Below, in pieces: positions 1 to 8,164 of a stretch of DNA of 14,559 bases; position 1 is the stretch's first letter; each line of letters begins with the position of its first letter. Position numbers and translations under genes: made by a program. This DNA is from Nitrospirota bacterium (GTDB lineage: Bacteria; Nitrospirota; Thermodesulfovibrionia; UBA6902; BMS3Bbin08), in the NCBI GenBank assembly GCA_016208845.1, contig JACQXH010000078.1:1-14559 (forward strand). Direction: 5' to 3'. A model generated the notes under the pieces. It saw only the letters and a program-made list of their open reading frames with translations, searched no databases and was not told where the DNA came from.

Positions 1-3000
1 GCGCCGAGCGTTATAATCCGCAATGAGAAAAGGATGCTTCAGGAATCAGTTGACGCGCTTTTTGATAACGGCAGGAGAAGCCGTGTCCTCAAGGCAACGA
101 CAAAGAGGCCGCTCAAATCACTGAGCGACATGATAAAGGGCAAACAGGGACGCTTCAGACAGAACCTTCTGGGCAAGAGAGTTGATTACTCAGGCCGGTC
201 CGTCATAGTAGTAGGCCCCGAGCTCAGGCTGCATCAGTGCGGACTGCCAAAGACGATGGCGCTTGAGCTGTTCAAGCCGTTCGTATTCAGCAAGCTTGAG
301 GAAAAAGGTTTTGTCACTACTATTAAGGCTGCGAAGAAGATGGTGGAAAAAGGCACAGACGAAGTCTGGGATTGTCTGGATGAGGTCATCAGGGAGCACC
401 CCGTTCTTCTGAACAGGGCCCCGACCCTTCACCGTTTGGGTATTCAGGCGTTCGATCCCCTGCTGGTTGAAGGCAAGGCGATAAAACTGCATCCGCTGGT
501 CTGTACTGCATTTAATGCAGACTTTGACGGCGATCAGATGGCAGTGCATATTCCTCTTTCTATTGAGGCCCAGCTTGAGGCCAGGGTATTAATGATGTCT
601 GTCGGCAATATTCTTTCTCCTGCGAACGGCAAGCCCATTACAACCCCGACGCAGGACATGGTACTGGGCGTATACTTCCTTACAAAGGAGAGGACCGGCG
701 CCAGGGGCGAGGGCAAGGTGTTTTCATCTCCTGAAGAGGTGATGATCGCATATGATGCGAGAGAGATCTCGGAACACGCGCGCATAAAGGTGAGAATGAA
801 CGGCGGTCTTGTAGATACGACTGTCGGCAGAATAATTTTCAATGACATAATGCCTAAAGAAGTCCCGTTCTCCATGATCAACAAAGTAATGACCAAGAAA
901 GAGGCCGGAAAGCTGGTCGAGTATTGTTATAAGCGTGCGGGGAAACAGTCGACGGTTCTTTTCCTCGACAGCATAGAAAAAATGGGCTTCAAATACGCTA
1001 CGCTTTCGGGCGTGTCGATATGTATTGATGATATGCATATTCCTACCGGCAAAGCCGCGCTTATCAAGAAAGCAGAACATGAGGCCATAGAGATCCAGAA
1101 GCAATATGCCGAGGGCCTTATTACAAACGGTGAACGGTACAACAAGGTCATAGACATCTGGGCGCAGGTAACCGAGACGGTTGCAGATGAAATGATGCGG
1201 GAGCTGGGCGCTGAAGGAACAAAAAACATTGAGAATATAACAAAAGAAGAGCTTGAAGAGCGCCGCTCCTTTAACAGCATTTTTATGATGGCTGATTCCG
1301 GGGCTCGGGGTTCTGCGGCACAGATAAGACAGCTTGCCGGAATGAGAGGACTCATGGCAAAGCCCTCGGGAGAAATTATTGAGACTCCCATTACGGCAAA
1401 TTTCAGAGAGGGATTGACCCCGCTTCATTATTTCATATCAACTCACGGCGCAAGAAAGGGTTTGGCAGATACGGCGTTAAAAACAGCCAATTCAGGTTAT
1501 CTGACAAGGAGACTGGTCGATGTGACCCAGGACCTTATTATCAGGGAAGATGACTGTCATACTCCTGATGGGATACATGTAACAAGCCTTGTTGAGGGCG
1601 GCGAGATAATAGAGCCGCTCGAAGAAAGGATATTCGGCAGGGTATCGGGCGAGGATATAAAAGACCCGATCACAAAAGAAATTATCGTCAAGAAGAATCA
1701 GGATATAGATGATGAACTTACTCAAAAGATCATTGAGGCCGGCATTGACAAGGTAAAGATCCGTTCAGTCCTTACATGTCACTCCAAGCATGGTGTATGC
1801 AGAAAATGTTATGGCATTGACCTCGGCAGGGGCGAGCAGGTGGAAATGGGAGAGGCTGTCGGCATAATTGCAGCACAGTCCATAGGAGAGCCCGGGACCC
1901 AGCTTACAATGAGGACCTTTCATATCGGGGGTACTGCGACCAAGCTGGTAGAGCAGACCGTTCTGGAGGCAAAAAATAACGGCACTGTCAAGTTCATTAA
2001 TCTTTCAACGGTTAAGAACAGAGATGGATTCCTCATCGTTATGAACCGTAACGGCAATATCGCAGTTGCCGATTCGAAAGGCAGGGAGAAAGAAAAATAC
2101 TCTGTTATGTATGGTGCAAAGCTGAAAGTTGCGGATGGACAGAAGGTAGAAGCAGGCCAGAGATTGATCGAATGGGATCCGTATTCAACTCCGATAATAA
2201 CTGAATTGGGAGGAAGCATTGCGCTTGGCGATATAGTTGAGGGCGTTACGATCAAAGAAGAAGTTGACGAGGTCACAGGACTGGCCCATAAAGTTATTAT
2301 TGAATATCCTGCCAACACAAGGCCAAGGATCTCGATAAAAGATGAACATGGTAAAATGACATTGAAAATCCCCGGCACCAACAATCTTGCGAGATATCTG
2401 CTGCCCTCAGGCGCACACGTACTCGTAGATAAGGGAGCGCTTGTTCAGCCCGGCGATATTATTGCAAAGATCCCCAGGGAGACAATCAAGACAAAGGACA
2501 TCACGGGCGGCCTGCCGAGAGTTGCGGAGCTCTTTGAAGCCAGGAAGCCAAAAGAGCAGGCCACTGTCAGTGAGATAGACGGGGTTATCGAGTTCCGCGG
2601 ATTTCATAAAGGCATGAGAGTCGTTGTTGTGAAAGGCGGTTCTGATGTGAGGGAATACCATATGCCTAAAGGCAAGCACGTGAGCGTCCATGAAGGTGAC
2701 TGGGTGAAGGCAGGGGAACCCCTGATGGACGGATCTGTTAATCCTCACAGCATACTCGAGATATTGGGGCCTAAAGAACTGCAGAAATACCTTGTCGATG
2801 AAGTTCAGAAGGTTTACCGTCTGCAGGGAGTCTCGATCAATGACAAACACATAGAAGCAATTGTCAAGCAGATGATGAAAAAAGTAAAAATTGAAGAGGC
2901 GGGAGACACTGACTTCCTCATAGGAGAACAGATCGATAAGGCAGTTTTTGATGAAGAAAACAAGCGGATAATGAAACAAAAAGGCAAGCCTGCACAGGCA

Positions 3001-3228
3001 AAGCCTCTCCTGTTAGGCATTACCAGGGCGTCTCTGACCACTGACAGCTTCATATCTGCCGCTTCATTCCAGGAAACCACGCGTGTCCTTACTGAGGCAG
3101 CAATTAATGGTTCTATAGATGAACTCAAAGGACTGAAAGAGAACGTTATCATGGGAAGGCTTATACCTTCAGGGACAGGCATAAAGATATATAAAGATAC
3201 ATTTGTGAAGACAGTCGAGGAGCAATAA
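1..3228 (+). CDS. rpoC: DNA-directed RNA polymerase subunit beta' (5' truncated by the window edge)
   Basis: This is the largest catalytic subunit of RNA polymerase. The frame is already open at base 1, and its first residues read APSVIIRNEKR, a conserved beta' segment, so the first ATG (34) is internal. Counting visible codons from 1, the active-site motif NADFDGDQM is at about 172-180 (bases 514-540) and supplies the three Mg-binding aspartates. The second zinc site is complete: Cys 519, 593, 600 and 603, matching E. coli 814, 888, 895 and 898, so about 295 N-terminal residues are missing. The bridge-helix region (LTPLHYFISTHGARKGLADT) and trigger-loop start (GEAVGIIAAQSIGEPGTQLT) are intact. 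Between FHIGG (about 641-645) and ITGGLPRVAELFEARKPK (about 836) lies an insertion of roughly 190 residues, like the SI3 module of many diderm bacteria. The gene ends in TAA. rpoB is expected just upstream, outside the window. Confidence 0.98.
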   Translation, partial: APSVIIRNEKRMLQESVDALFDNGRRSRVLKATTKRPLKSLSDMIKGKQGRFRQNLLGKRVDYSGRSVIVVGPELRLHQCGLPKTMALELFKPFVFSKLEEKGFVTTIKAAKKMVEKGTDEVWDCLDEVIREHPVLLNRAPTLHRLGIQAFDPLLVEGKAIKLHPLVCTAFNADFDGDQMAVHIPLSIEAQLEARVLMMSVGNILSPANGKPITTPTQDMVLGVYFLTKERTGARGEGKVFSSPEEVMIAYDAREISEHARIKVRMNGGLVDTTVGRIIFNDIMPKEVPFSMINKVMTKKEAGKLVEYCYKRAGKQSTVLFLDSIEKMGFKYATLSGVSICIDDMHIPTGKAALIKKAEHEAIEIQKQYAEGLITNGERYNKVIDIWAQVTETVADEMMRELGAEGTKNIENITKEELEERRSFNSIFMMADSGARGSAAQIRQLAGMRGLMAKPSGEIIETPITANFREGLTPLHYFISTHGARKGLADTALKTANSGYLTRRLVDVTQDLIIREDDCHTPDGIHVTSLVEGGEIIEPLEERIFGRVSGEDIKDPITKEIIVKKNQDIDDELTQKIIEAGIDKVKIRSVLTCHSKHGVCRKCYGIDLGRGEQVEMGEAVGIIAAQSIGEPGTQLTMRTFHIGGTATKLVEQTVLEAKNNGTVKFINLSTVKNRDGFLIVMNRNGNIAVADSKGREKEKYSVMYGAKLKVADGQKVEAGQRLIEWDPYSTPIITELGGSIALGDIVEGVTIKEEVDEVTGLAHKVIIEYPANTRPRISIKDEHGKMTLKIPGTNNLARYLLPSGAHVLVDKGALVQPGDIIAKIPRETIKTKDITGGLPRVAELFEARKPKEQATVSEIDGVIEFRGFHKGMRVVVVKGGSDVREYHMPKGKHVSVHEGDWVKAGEPLMDGSVNPHSILEILGPKELQKYLVDEVQKVYRLQGVSINDKHIEAIVKQMMKKVKIEEAGDTDFLIGEQIDKAVFDEENKRIMKQKGKPAQAKPLLLGITRASLTTDSFISAASFQETTRVLTEAAINGSIDELKGLKENVIMGRLIPSGTGIKIYKDTFVKTVEEQ

Positions 3229-3256
3229 GCAATAAGAAAGAGGGGCAAAGGCACTC

Positions 3257-3303
3257 AGGCACAGAGGCACAAAGTTAGAATTCTGCTTTGTGCCTCTGTG
3301 CCT
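3257..3303. repeat. Perfect 18-bp inverted repeat between rpoC and the Mut7-C gene
   Basis: Arms 3257-3274 and 3286-3303 are exact reverse complements around an 11-base centre. Their sequence is built from the words 'gtgcc', 'ctctgtgcc' and 'tttgt', and similar wording recurs at about 3304-3318, 10900-10910 and 11682-11708, so it belongs to a dispersed family. It could fold into a stem at the end of the rpoC transcript, but no proper T tract follows on the plus strand, so a terminator role is only possible. Confidence 0.75.
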
Positions 3304-3328
3304 TTGTTACTTTGTGCCAGTTTTTCAA

Positions 3329-3820
3329 ATGAAGTTCATTGCTGATTCAATGCTGGGCCGTCTTGCGAGATGGCTGAGGCTGCTTGGGTACGATACGCTT
3401 TATTATCCAAGGATAGATGACAGAGAACTGCTCAGGATAGCGCGAGAGGATGAACGAGTACTGCTTACCAGAGACACCCGCCTAGTAAAAGCAAGAGGAT
3501 TGAAAAACTTCCTTTTATTGACAGACAATGATTCTTTCAAACAGCTTGGGGAAGTCATATCAGTATTAGGGCTGAAGGTCAATGATAAACTGAAAGATGG
3601 CGTATCTGCCTTAAGCCTTAGCAGATGTGCGGTGTGTAACGCCAGACTTGCCGCTGTTCGAAAAGAAGAGGCTAAGGCCTTTGTCCCGGAATATGTCTTT
3701 CAGACCTCAGAGGCCTTCAGGAAGTGTTCAGGCTGCGGGAAGCTTTACTGGAATGGCACACATCCTGAGAAGTTCAGGGAAAAGCTGAAAGAGATCCTCC
3801 AGCATAAAAACGGTATTTAG
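3329..3820 (+). CDS. Mut7-C family PIN-like domain protein with C-terminal zinc ribbon
   Basis: A 163-residue protein of the Mut7-C RNase family (named after the C-terminal domain of Mut-7). Members pair a PIN-like nuclease fold with a zinc ribbon; the bacterial substrate is not known, so RNase activity is inferred from the fold. The start at ATG 3329 gives the typical family opening MKFIADSMLGRLARWLRLLG. The open frame extends upstream to 3290, but that part translates the palindromic repeat. Asp6 and Asp49 (in LLTRDT) are candidate acidic active-site residues. The ribbon cysteines are 100, 103, 133 and 136, followed by the signature YWNGTHPEKF (140-149). No Shine-Dalgarno sequence is visible; the repeat tail ends about 10 bases before the ATG. 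It lies 100 bases after rpoC on the same strand, so co-transcription is possible. Confidence 0.85.
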   Translation: MKFIADSMLGRLARWLRLLGYDTLYYPRIDDRELLRIAREDERVLLTRDTRLVKARGLKNFLLLTDNDSFKQLGEVISVLGLKVNDKLKDGVSALSLSRCAVCNARLAAVRKEEAKAFVPEYVFQTSEAFRKCSGCGKLYWNGTHPEKFREKLKEILQHKNGI

Positions 3821-3860
3821 CCCTGCCTTCACGACTGAGGCGTGTAAACCGGCAGGCAGG
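3821..3860. repeat. GC-rich CCTGCC/GGCAGG palindromic micro-element, copy 1
   Basis: It starts at the base after the Mut7-C stop with CCCTGCC and ends with GGCAGGCAGG, immediately before 'cgcggattt'. The same junction, TTAG-CCCTGCC ... GGCAGG-CGCGGATTT, recurs at 8797-8851, although the interior bases differ. Confidence 0.65.
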
Positions 3861-3975
3861 CGCGGATTTTCGCAGATAGACACGGATTGTTTAGCAAATA
3901 AAAAACTGATGGTCTATAGTTATTGATTGATTCATTTTTTAATTTATCTGTGTATATCTGTGTTCATCCGTGGCA
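3861..3975. repeat. Dispersed AT-rich 'acggatt' inverted repeat, copy 1
   Basis: The left part (3861-3889) has 'cgcggatt', 'cgcagat' and 'cacggatt'. The right part (about 3942-3974) is roughly its reverse complement ('atctgtg', 'catccgtgg'). Related copies lie at 8843-8975 and about 10712-10775. It contains no coding frame and looks like a degenerate non-autonomous intergenic repeat. Confidence 0.65.
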
Positions 3976-3996
3976 AATGCTTTTTTTGAAAAGAAA

Positions 3997-4072
3997 TGGT
4001 GGGCAGTCGCAGAATCGAACTGCGGACACGAGGCTTTTCAGGCCTCTGCTCTACCGACTGAGCTAACTGCCC
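3997..4072 (-). tRNA. tRNA-Phe (GAA anticodon)
   Basis: Read on the minus strand from 4072, this folds into a complete 76-nt cloverleaf. The acceptor stem is GGGCAGT/ACTGCCC, the D stem GCTC/GAGC, the anticodon stem GAGGC/GCCTC with loop CTGAAAA (anticodon GAA at 4039-4037), and the T stem CGCAG/CTGCG with loop TTCGATT. The discriminator is A and the CCA end is encoded (3999-3997). It is a single gene opposite to both neighbours, with its own promoter upstream. Confidence 0.97.
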
Positions 4073-4122
4073 TGACCATAAATTAATATTGGATTGATCT
4101 AGAGGTAAAAACCGTAGTTAGA

Positions 4123-4152
4123 ACTATAACCCATTGCTTTTTTTATTGTCAA
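4123..4152 (-). promoter_or_regulatory. Sigma70-like promoter of tRNA-Phe
   Basis: On the minus strand a perfect -35 TTGACA (4152-4147) is separated by 18 bases from a -10 TATAGT (4128-4123). The predicted start is near 4116, about 45 bases ahead of the mature tRNA 5' end. This is the clearest sigma70-type promoter I find in the window. Confidence 0.75.
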
Positions 4153-4186
4153 GCTGTCCTTGTACCCGGAAAATGCATTTCAAGAA

Positions 4187-4303
4187 ACCACAGACCTGCC
4201 TGCTCGGACACGAGTCGTTCCTGCCGTCAGGCAGGGTACACAGGGAAAAGCAATAAAAATAAACTTTTCTTATTTTAATGTCTTTCTCTGCGTCCTCTGT
4301 GGT
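4187..4303. repeat. 'accacaga' inverted repeat interrupted by a CCTGCC/GGCAGG micro-element (copy 2)
   Basis: The outer arms are ACCACAGA (4187-4194) and TCTGTGGT (4296-4303). Directly after the left arm lies a segment starting CCTGCCTG (4195-4202) and ending CAGGCAGG (4228-4235). Removing 4195-4235 restores a continuous 'accacaga-gtacacaggg' repeat. The rest of the 351-base gap 4073-4423 holds the tRNA-Phe promoter and AT-rich DNA ahead of lnt, with no gene that I can support. Confidence 0.55.
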
Positions 4304-4423
4304 GGTGTATTGCAAAAAGTCCAAAATTATCAATAGAAAGTTTATGGTGGAAAGTTATATAATCTTTAACTGCTGATACGGGCTTTAAGCTGTTAACTCA
4401 TCCGGTCCTGGCGGGTATCGTCT

Positions 4424-5968
4424 ATGATAAAGAAAAAAGATGTAATTCTATCCCTCATTTCAGGCGTTCTGCTTGCGCTTGCATTCCCTCCGGTTGATTT
4501 ATATCCCCTTGCATGGATAGCGCTAATACCCTTTCTTGTTTCTCTGGACGGTAAAAAGGTCAGGGCCTCTTTCAAGCTTGGCATGCTGACAGGTTTAGTA
4601 TACTTCGGGGGGACGATCTACTGGGTATTTAATTCCATGTATTTTTATGGACACATTCCAGCTGTGATGAGTGCGCTCCTTATGCTTGCCCTTTCGCTAT
4701 ATCTCGCGCTTTATGTGGGGCTGTTCTCAGCGCTCTTTAGCCATCTTTCCCGACGCTCAAGATTTCCTGCGCTGTTTTTTGCTCCGGTACTGTGGGTCAC
4801 ACTTGAGGTCCTGCGCACATATGCACTTACAGGCTTTCCGTGGTCTCTGCTGGGATATTCCCAGTATAAATTCCTGTCAGTCATTCAGGTGGCCGACATC
4901 ACAGGGGTTTACGGGGTTTCTTTTCTTGTTGTAGCGGTAAACGGAGCAATTTATGACGTGGCAGATCACTGGCCCAAAAAGATAAATCAAATGCCCCTGT
5001 TCGACCGATGGCCCCTGCCAGTGGGATTATCCTTTCTCGCGGTTATCCTGTTGTTCTCTTTGTCTTACGGTGTATGGCGGCTGGGGAAAGATGAGGGTGG
5101 GGAAAAAATCCGTGTAAGCGTAATTCAGGGGAACTTTGAGCAGGAACAAAAATGGGATATCAGTTTCCAGAGGCAGATAATAGATACATATAAAAGGCTC
5201 ACTGATCGGGTATCTGCCCGCTCTCCAAAATTAATCGTATGGCCTGAGACCGCTGTGCCTTTCGTTTTTGGCAGGGATGAAGCGTTTACTGCCGAGATCG
5301 TGGAGTTTGAGAAAAAACTCAAAGCCCATCTGCTGTTCGGGGGCGTGCTGGAGAAAGGTCTCAGAGACAATCAGTATCACTATTCAAACAGCTCGATCCT
5401 CCTTTCTCCTGAGGGCCAGTTGATATCAGTTTACGATAAGATACACATGGTTCCTTACGGGGAATACGTACCGCTCAGAAGATTTTTCCCTTTCATAAGC
5501 AAGCTGGTTGAAGGGATCGGCGACTTTACGCCCGGCAGTGAATATACGGTCATGAATATCCCCGGTGGCAGATTCAGCACCCTTATATGCTATGAGATAA
5601 TTTTCCCGGACATGGCCAGGAAATTTGCAGAAAAAGGCGCTGACTTTCTTGTGACCATAACCAATGATGCATGGTTTGGCCGCTCGTCTGCTCCATATCA
5701 GCATTTTTCAATTGCAGTATTAAGGGCGGTTGAAAACAGAATGCCTGTGGTAAGGTCTGCAAACACGGGGATATCTGGTTTCATAGATGCCAAGGGAAGA
5801 ATAATGAGCAAGAGCGGTCTTTTTGTGGAGGACGCGTTGACAGAGGAAATCACCATAAGGTCCTTAAGCAGAAGTTTTTATTCAAAATATGGCGACCTGT
5901 TTGCATTTTTATGTATAATTAGCTGTGTCCTGCTGATCGCTAATAATGTATATACTGAAAAACATTAA
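4424..5968 (+). CDS. lnt: Apolipoprotein N-acyltransferase
   Basis: This inner-membrane enzyme adds the third acyl chain to the N-terminal cysteine of lipoproteins, the last step after Lgt and LspA. The 514-residue length matches the family. The N-terminal 220 residues hold several hydrophobic membrane segments (for example about 8-22, 28-41, 52-68, 78-105, 115-130 and 200-217). The periplasmic nitrilase-like domain follows from about 228. The catalytic triad is visible: Glu275 in LIVWPETAVPF, Lys339 in YDKIHMVPYGEYVP and Cys389 in LICYEIIFP. A last hydrophobic stretch (about 493-507) is the C-terminal membrane anchor. I see no convincing ribosome-binding site before ATG 4424, but no in-frame start lies close upstream. 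prfB follows on the same strand. The lipoprotein at 8165 is a plausible local substrate. Confidence 0.97.
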   Translation: MIKKKDVILSLISGVLLALAFPPVDLYPLAWIALIPFLVSLDGKKVRASFKLGMLTGLVYFGGTIYWVFNSMYFYGHIPAVMSALLMLALSLYLALYVGLFSALFSHLSRRSRFPALFFAPVLWVTLEVLRTYALTGFPWSLLGYSQYKFLSVIQVADITGVYGVSFLVVAVNGAIYDVADHWPKKINQMPLFDRWPLPVGLSFLAVILLFSLSYGVWRLGKDEGGEKIRVSVIQGNFEQEQKWDISFQRQIIDTYKRLTDRVSARSPKLIVWPETAVPFVFGRDEAFTAEIVEFEKKLKAHLLFGGVLEKGLRDNQYHYSNSSILLSPEGQLISVYDKIHMVPYGEYVPLRRFFPFISKLVEGIGDFTPGSEYTVMNIPGGRFSTLICYEIIFPDMARKFAEKGADFLVTITNDAWFGRSSAPYQHFSIAVLRAVENRMPVVRSANTGISGFIDAKGRIMSKSGLFVEDALTEEITIRSLSRSFYSKYGDLFAFLCIISCVLLIANNVYTEKH

Positions 5969-5998
5969 TTGTGACTGACTGCTTTAAGGCAGATACAA

Positions 5999-6185
5999 AA
6001 TGAAGGACCCTGTAGCAAGCTGCAGGGGATCAAAGAGCAGTTTTTTGTCATTCCTGCGAAGGCAGGAATCCAGACGTCGTCCCCGCAAAAGCGGGGAACC
6101 AGATAAAGGAACCGGATCCAGCATTTCCGAAGCATCAGGACGGAATGACAACATAAAAACCCTGCAGCAGGCTGCAGGTAAGTAC
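5999..6185. repeat. Compound hairpin region between lnt and prfB with a 105-bp core
   Basis: The core 6046-6150 begins TGTCATTCC and ends GGAATGACA, exact 9-bp terminal inverted repeats. Inside it are two hairpins: ATTCCTGC-gaag-GCAGGAAT (6050-6069) and CCCCGC-aaaa-GCGGGG (6081-6096). Flanking it are two more short hairpins made of 'ccctgtagcaagctgcaggg' (left) and a similar word at about 6160-6178 (right). It resembles the widespread 'tcattcctgcgaaggcaggaat' class of bacterial intergenic repeat. Short open frames across it on both strands are only translations of the repeat. Confidence 0.75.
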
Positions 6186-6252
6186 AAGTTTAATTAGGGA
6201 TCATTAGTTAGGGATTGAGGATCAGCAACTACAATTACCGGAGGTTATTGCA

Positions 6253-7366
6253 ATGATTTCGTATGACGTATTAAAAGAGGAATTAAATGACATCAAGATA
6301 AAAATTGATACCCTCAGGAGGTATCTTTGATATACCATCTCTGCTGCAAAGCCTCGAAGCCCTGCAAAAAGAGCTCTTGGCAGAAAACCTCTGGGAGACC
6401 CCGGCGAAGGCTCAGGAACTTCTTAAAGAAAAGTCCAACATAGAAAACATCCTTCAACCGTTTGATTCAGCAGAAATAAAATTTAAAGACATTCAGGTCA
6501 TCCTCGAACTGTCCGAGGAAGAGGAAGGCGACGTTTTTCTTGAGGACGCTCAAAAAGATATTAATGAGTTAAGGATAAAACTTGATGAAATAGAGCTGAA
6601 AACCATTCTGTCAAGGGAAGAGGATAAAAATAATGCCATAATGACCATTCACCCGGGAGCCGGCGGGACCGAGAGTCAGGACTGGGCCCAGATCCTGCTG
6701 AGAATGTACACGAGATGGGCCGAGCGTAAAGGCTTTCATGTGGAAGTAGTTGAACTACTGCAGGGGGATGAGGCAGGCATTAAAAGCGCCACACTCACTA
6801 TCACAGGCAATTATGCCTATGGTTATCTGAAGGGAGAGGCAGGGGTTCACAGGCTGGTAAGGATATCACCTTTTGATGCCAATAAGAGGCGGCATACCTC
6901 TTTTGCAGCCATACTTGTATATCCCGAAATAAGTGAAGATATTGATGTCGAAATAAAAGAAGATGAGCTCAAGATAGATACCTTCAGGGCCTCTGGCGCA
7001 GGCGGTCAGCATGTAAATAAAACATCATCTGCAGTAAGATTGACGCATATGCCGACAGGGATTATCGTAAGTTGTCAGAATGAGCGCTCCCAGTTCAAGA
7101 ACAAGGCCACGGCAATGAAGATACTCAAGGCGCGCCTTGATGCCATGAAGAAAAAAGAACAGGACGAAAAACTGGAAGGCTTTAAAGGAGAGAAAAAGGA
7201 TATTGCATGGGGAAGCCAGATAAGGTCCTATACTATGCAGCCCTATCAGCTCGTAAAAGACCACAGGACAAATATTGAGATAGGCAATGTTGATTCTGTG
7301 CTTGATGGTGATATAGAACGCTTTATCAAGGAGTATCTCCTTATGAAGAAAAAGGAAGCAGCTTAA
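6253..7366 (+). CDS. prfB: Peptide chain release factor 2, with programmed +1 frameshift
   Basis: RF2 ends translation at UGA and UAA. Translation starts at ATG 6253 after a strong Shine-Dalgarno (GGAGG at 6240-6244, 8 bases away). The first 25 codons end in-frame at TGA 6328-6330. Skipping T6328 after the CTT codon joins this to the main frame (6329-7366), giving 370 residues against 365 in E. coli. The stop-codon recognition motif SPF is at 205-207 and the catalytic GGQ at 250-252, the same numbers as in E. coli RF2. This confirms the joined model. Annotation from the downstream frame alone (TTG at 6305) would give a wrong N-terminus. Autoregulation is inferred from the frameshift site: scarce RF2 favours the shift and more RF2 is made. 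Confidence 0.98.
6316..6330 (+). promoter_or_regulatory. prfB programmed +1 frameshift signal
   Basis: The site reads AGGAGGTATCTTTGA. It has an internal Shine-Dalgarno AGGAGG (6316-6321), three bases of spacing, the slippery CTT codon (6325-6327) and the in-frame TGA (6328-6330). The E. coli site is AGGGGGTATCTTTGA, so only one base differs, and here the internal Shine-Dalgarno is a stronger match to the anti-SD. Confidence 0.97.
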
Positions 7367-7378
7367 AGAAAGGATTCG

Positions 7379-7524
7379 AGGGGCCGAGGGGTCAAGGGCT
7401 CAAGTGAAAGAAGGGACAAAAAAATGAGACGCATAAGAACACAGGGTTTTTATTCTTCTTTGTGCTTTGCCACTTTGTATCATTGTATTTTTTCGACGCT
7501 TGACCCCTCGACCCCTTGGCCCCT
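7379..7524. repeat. Long-range imperfect inverted repeat between prfB and the nitroreductase
   Basis: The left arm 7379-7396 (aggggcc-gaggggtcaag) is the reverse complement of the right arm 7499-7524, apart from eight extra bases in the right arm. The middle also carries wording such as 'tttgtgctttgcc'. The right arm runs directly into T7 (7524-7530), so the structure could work as a terminator for prfB. The nitroreductase ATG begins at the next base. Confidence 0.6.
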
Positions 7525-7530
7525 TTTTTT

Positions 7531-8034
7531 ATGGATTTTTTTGAACTAATAAAAACAAGAAGAAGCATCAGGAAATTTATGGATAAGCCTGTCCCTGATG
7601 ATATTATTGATAAGATAATCGAGGCAGGCGCGTGGGCGCCATCCGGAATGAACAATCAGCCGTGGAAATTCGCAGTAATTAAAGACAGCAGTCTGAAAAC
7701 AAAGATCTCTCAGCTTACCCATTATTCCAGGATCATCCTGAATGCAAATGTATTGATCGCAGTATTTCTGGATAATTCGTTAAGCTACGACAGGACCAAG
7801 GATTGTCAGGCCATCGGTGCATGTATCCAGAACATGCTCTTGACTATCCACTCGATGGGACTTGGTGCTGTATGGCTCGGAGAGAGATTGAAAAACAAGG
7901 AAAAGGTCGTTGAGATGCTCGGGGGAAACAAAGGGCTTGAACTAATGGCAGTGATAGCGCTTGGATATACTGCTGAAAAGGGCGGGAAAGGAATACGTAA
8001 AGCGGTTGATGAGATGGTGATTTTTAGGAAGTAG
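7531..8034 (+). CDS. Nitroreductase family protein (FMN-dependent)
   Basis: A 167-residue member of the nitroreductase superfamily, soluble FMN enzymes that reduce nitro compounds, quinones or other electrophiles with NAD(P)H. Its actual substrate cannot be read from the sequence. Family marks are the FMN-phosphate motif RRSIRKF (10-16), the segment APSGMNNQPW (36-45) and the late motif GLGAVWLGE (about 110-118). It is shorter than E. coli NfsB (217 residues) and fits the compact subgroup common in anaerobes. ATG 7531 is chosen because the family starts with '(M)xxxxLIxxRRSIR'; the frame opens upstream at 7516, but those codons are repeat DNA. No ribosome-binding site is visible: the start directly follows the T tract of the repeat. 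Confidence 0.88.
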   Translation: MDFFELIKTRRSIRKFMDKPVPDDIIDKIIEAGAWAPSGMNNQPWKFAVIKDSSLKTKISQLTHYSRIILNANVLIAVFLDNSLSYDRTKDCQAIGACIQNMLLTIHSMGLGAVWLGERLKNKEKVVEMLGGNKGLELMAVIALGYTAEKGGKGIRKAVDEMVIFRK

Positions 8035-8106
8035 AAGAGCTTTTGTTAATCACATATGCCTTCATTGCCTTATATATATAAATCTTTAGGCAGTATTGTA
8101 AAATAG

Positions 8107-8128
8107 TGTTGAAAAACATTCGTCAACA
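8107..8128. other. Small stem-loop upstream of the lipoprotein gene
   Basis: TGTTGA (8107-8112) pairs with TCAACA (8123-8128) across ten bases, about 37 bases ahead of the lipoprotein start. The region before it is very AT-rich (a TATATATATA run at 8071-8080), which suits a promoter, but I find no -35/-10 pair with good spacing. Confidence 0.3.
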
Positions 8129-8164
8129 ATGTAAAATGCTTAAGTCGTCCCCAGGAAAATCGCT

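Noticed and set aside
724..1428. A long open frame on the minus strand inside rpoC (and several others there)
   Set aside because: It is antisense to highly conserved rpoC codons and shows no family motif or ribosome-binding site; it is a shadow.
5984..6197. Overlapping short frames on both strands between lnt and prfB
   Set aside because: They translate the palindromic repeat block, which by its symmetry gives open frames both ways.
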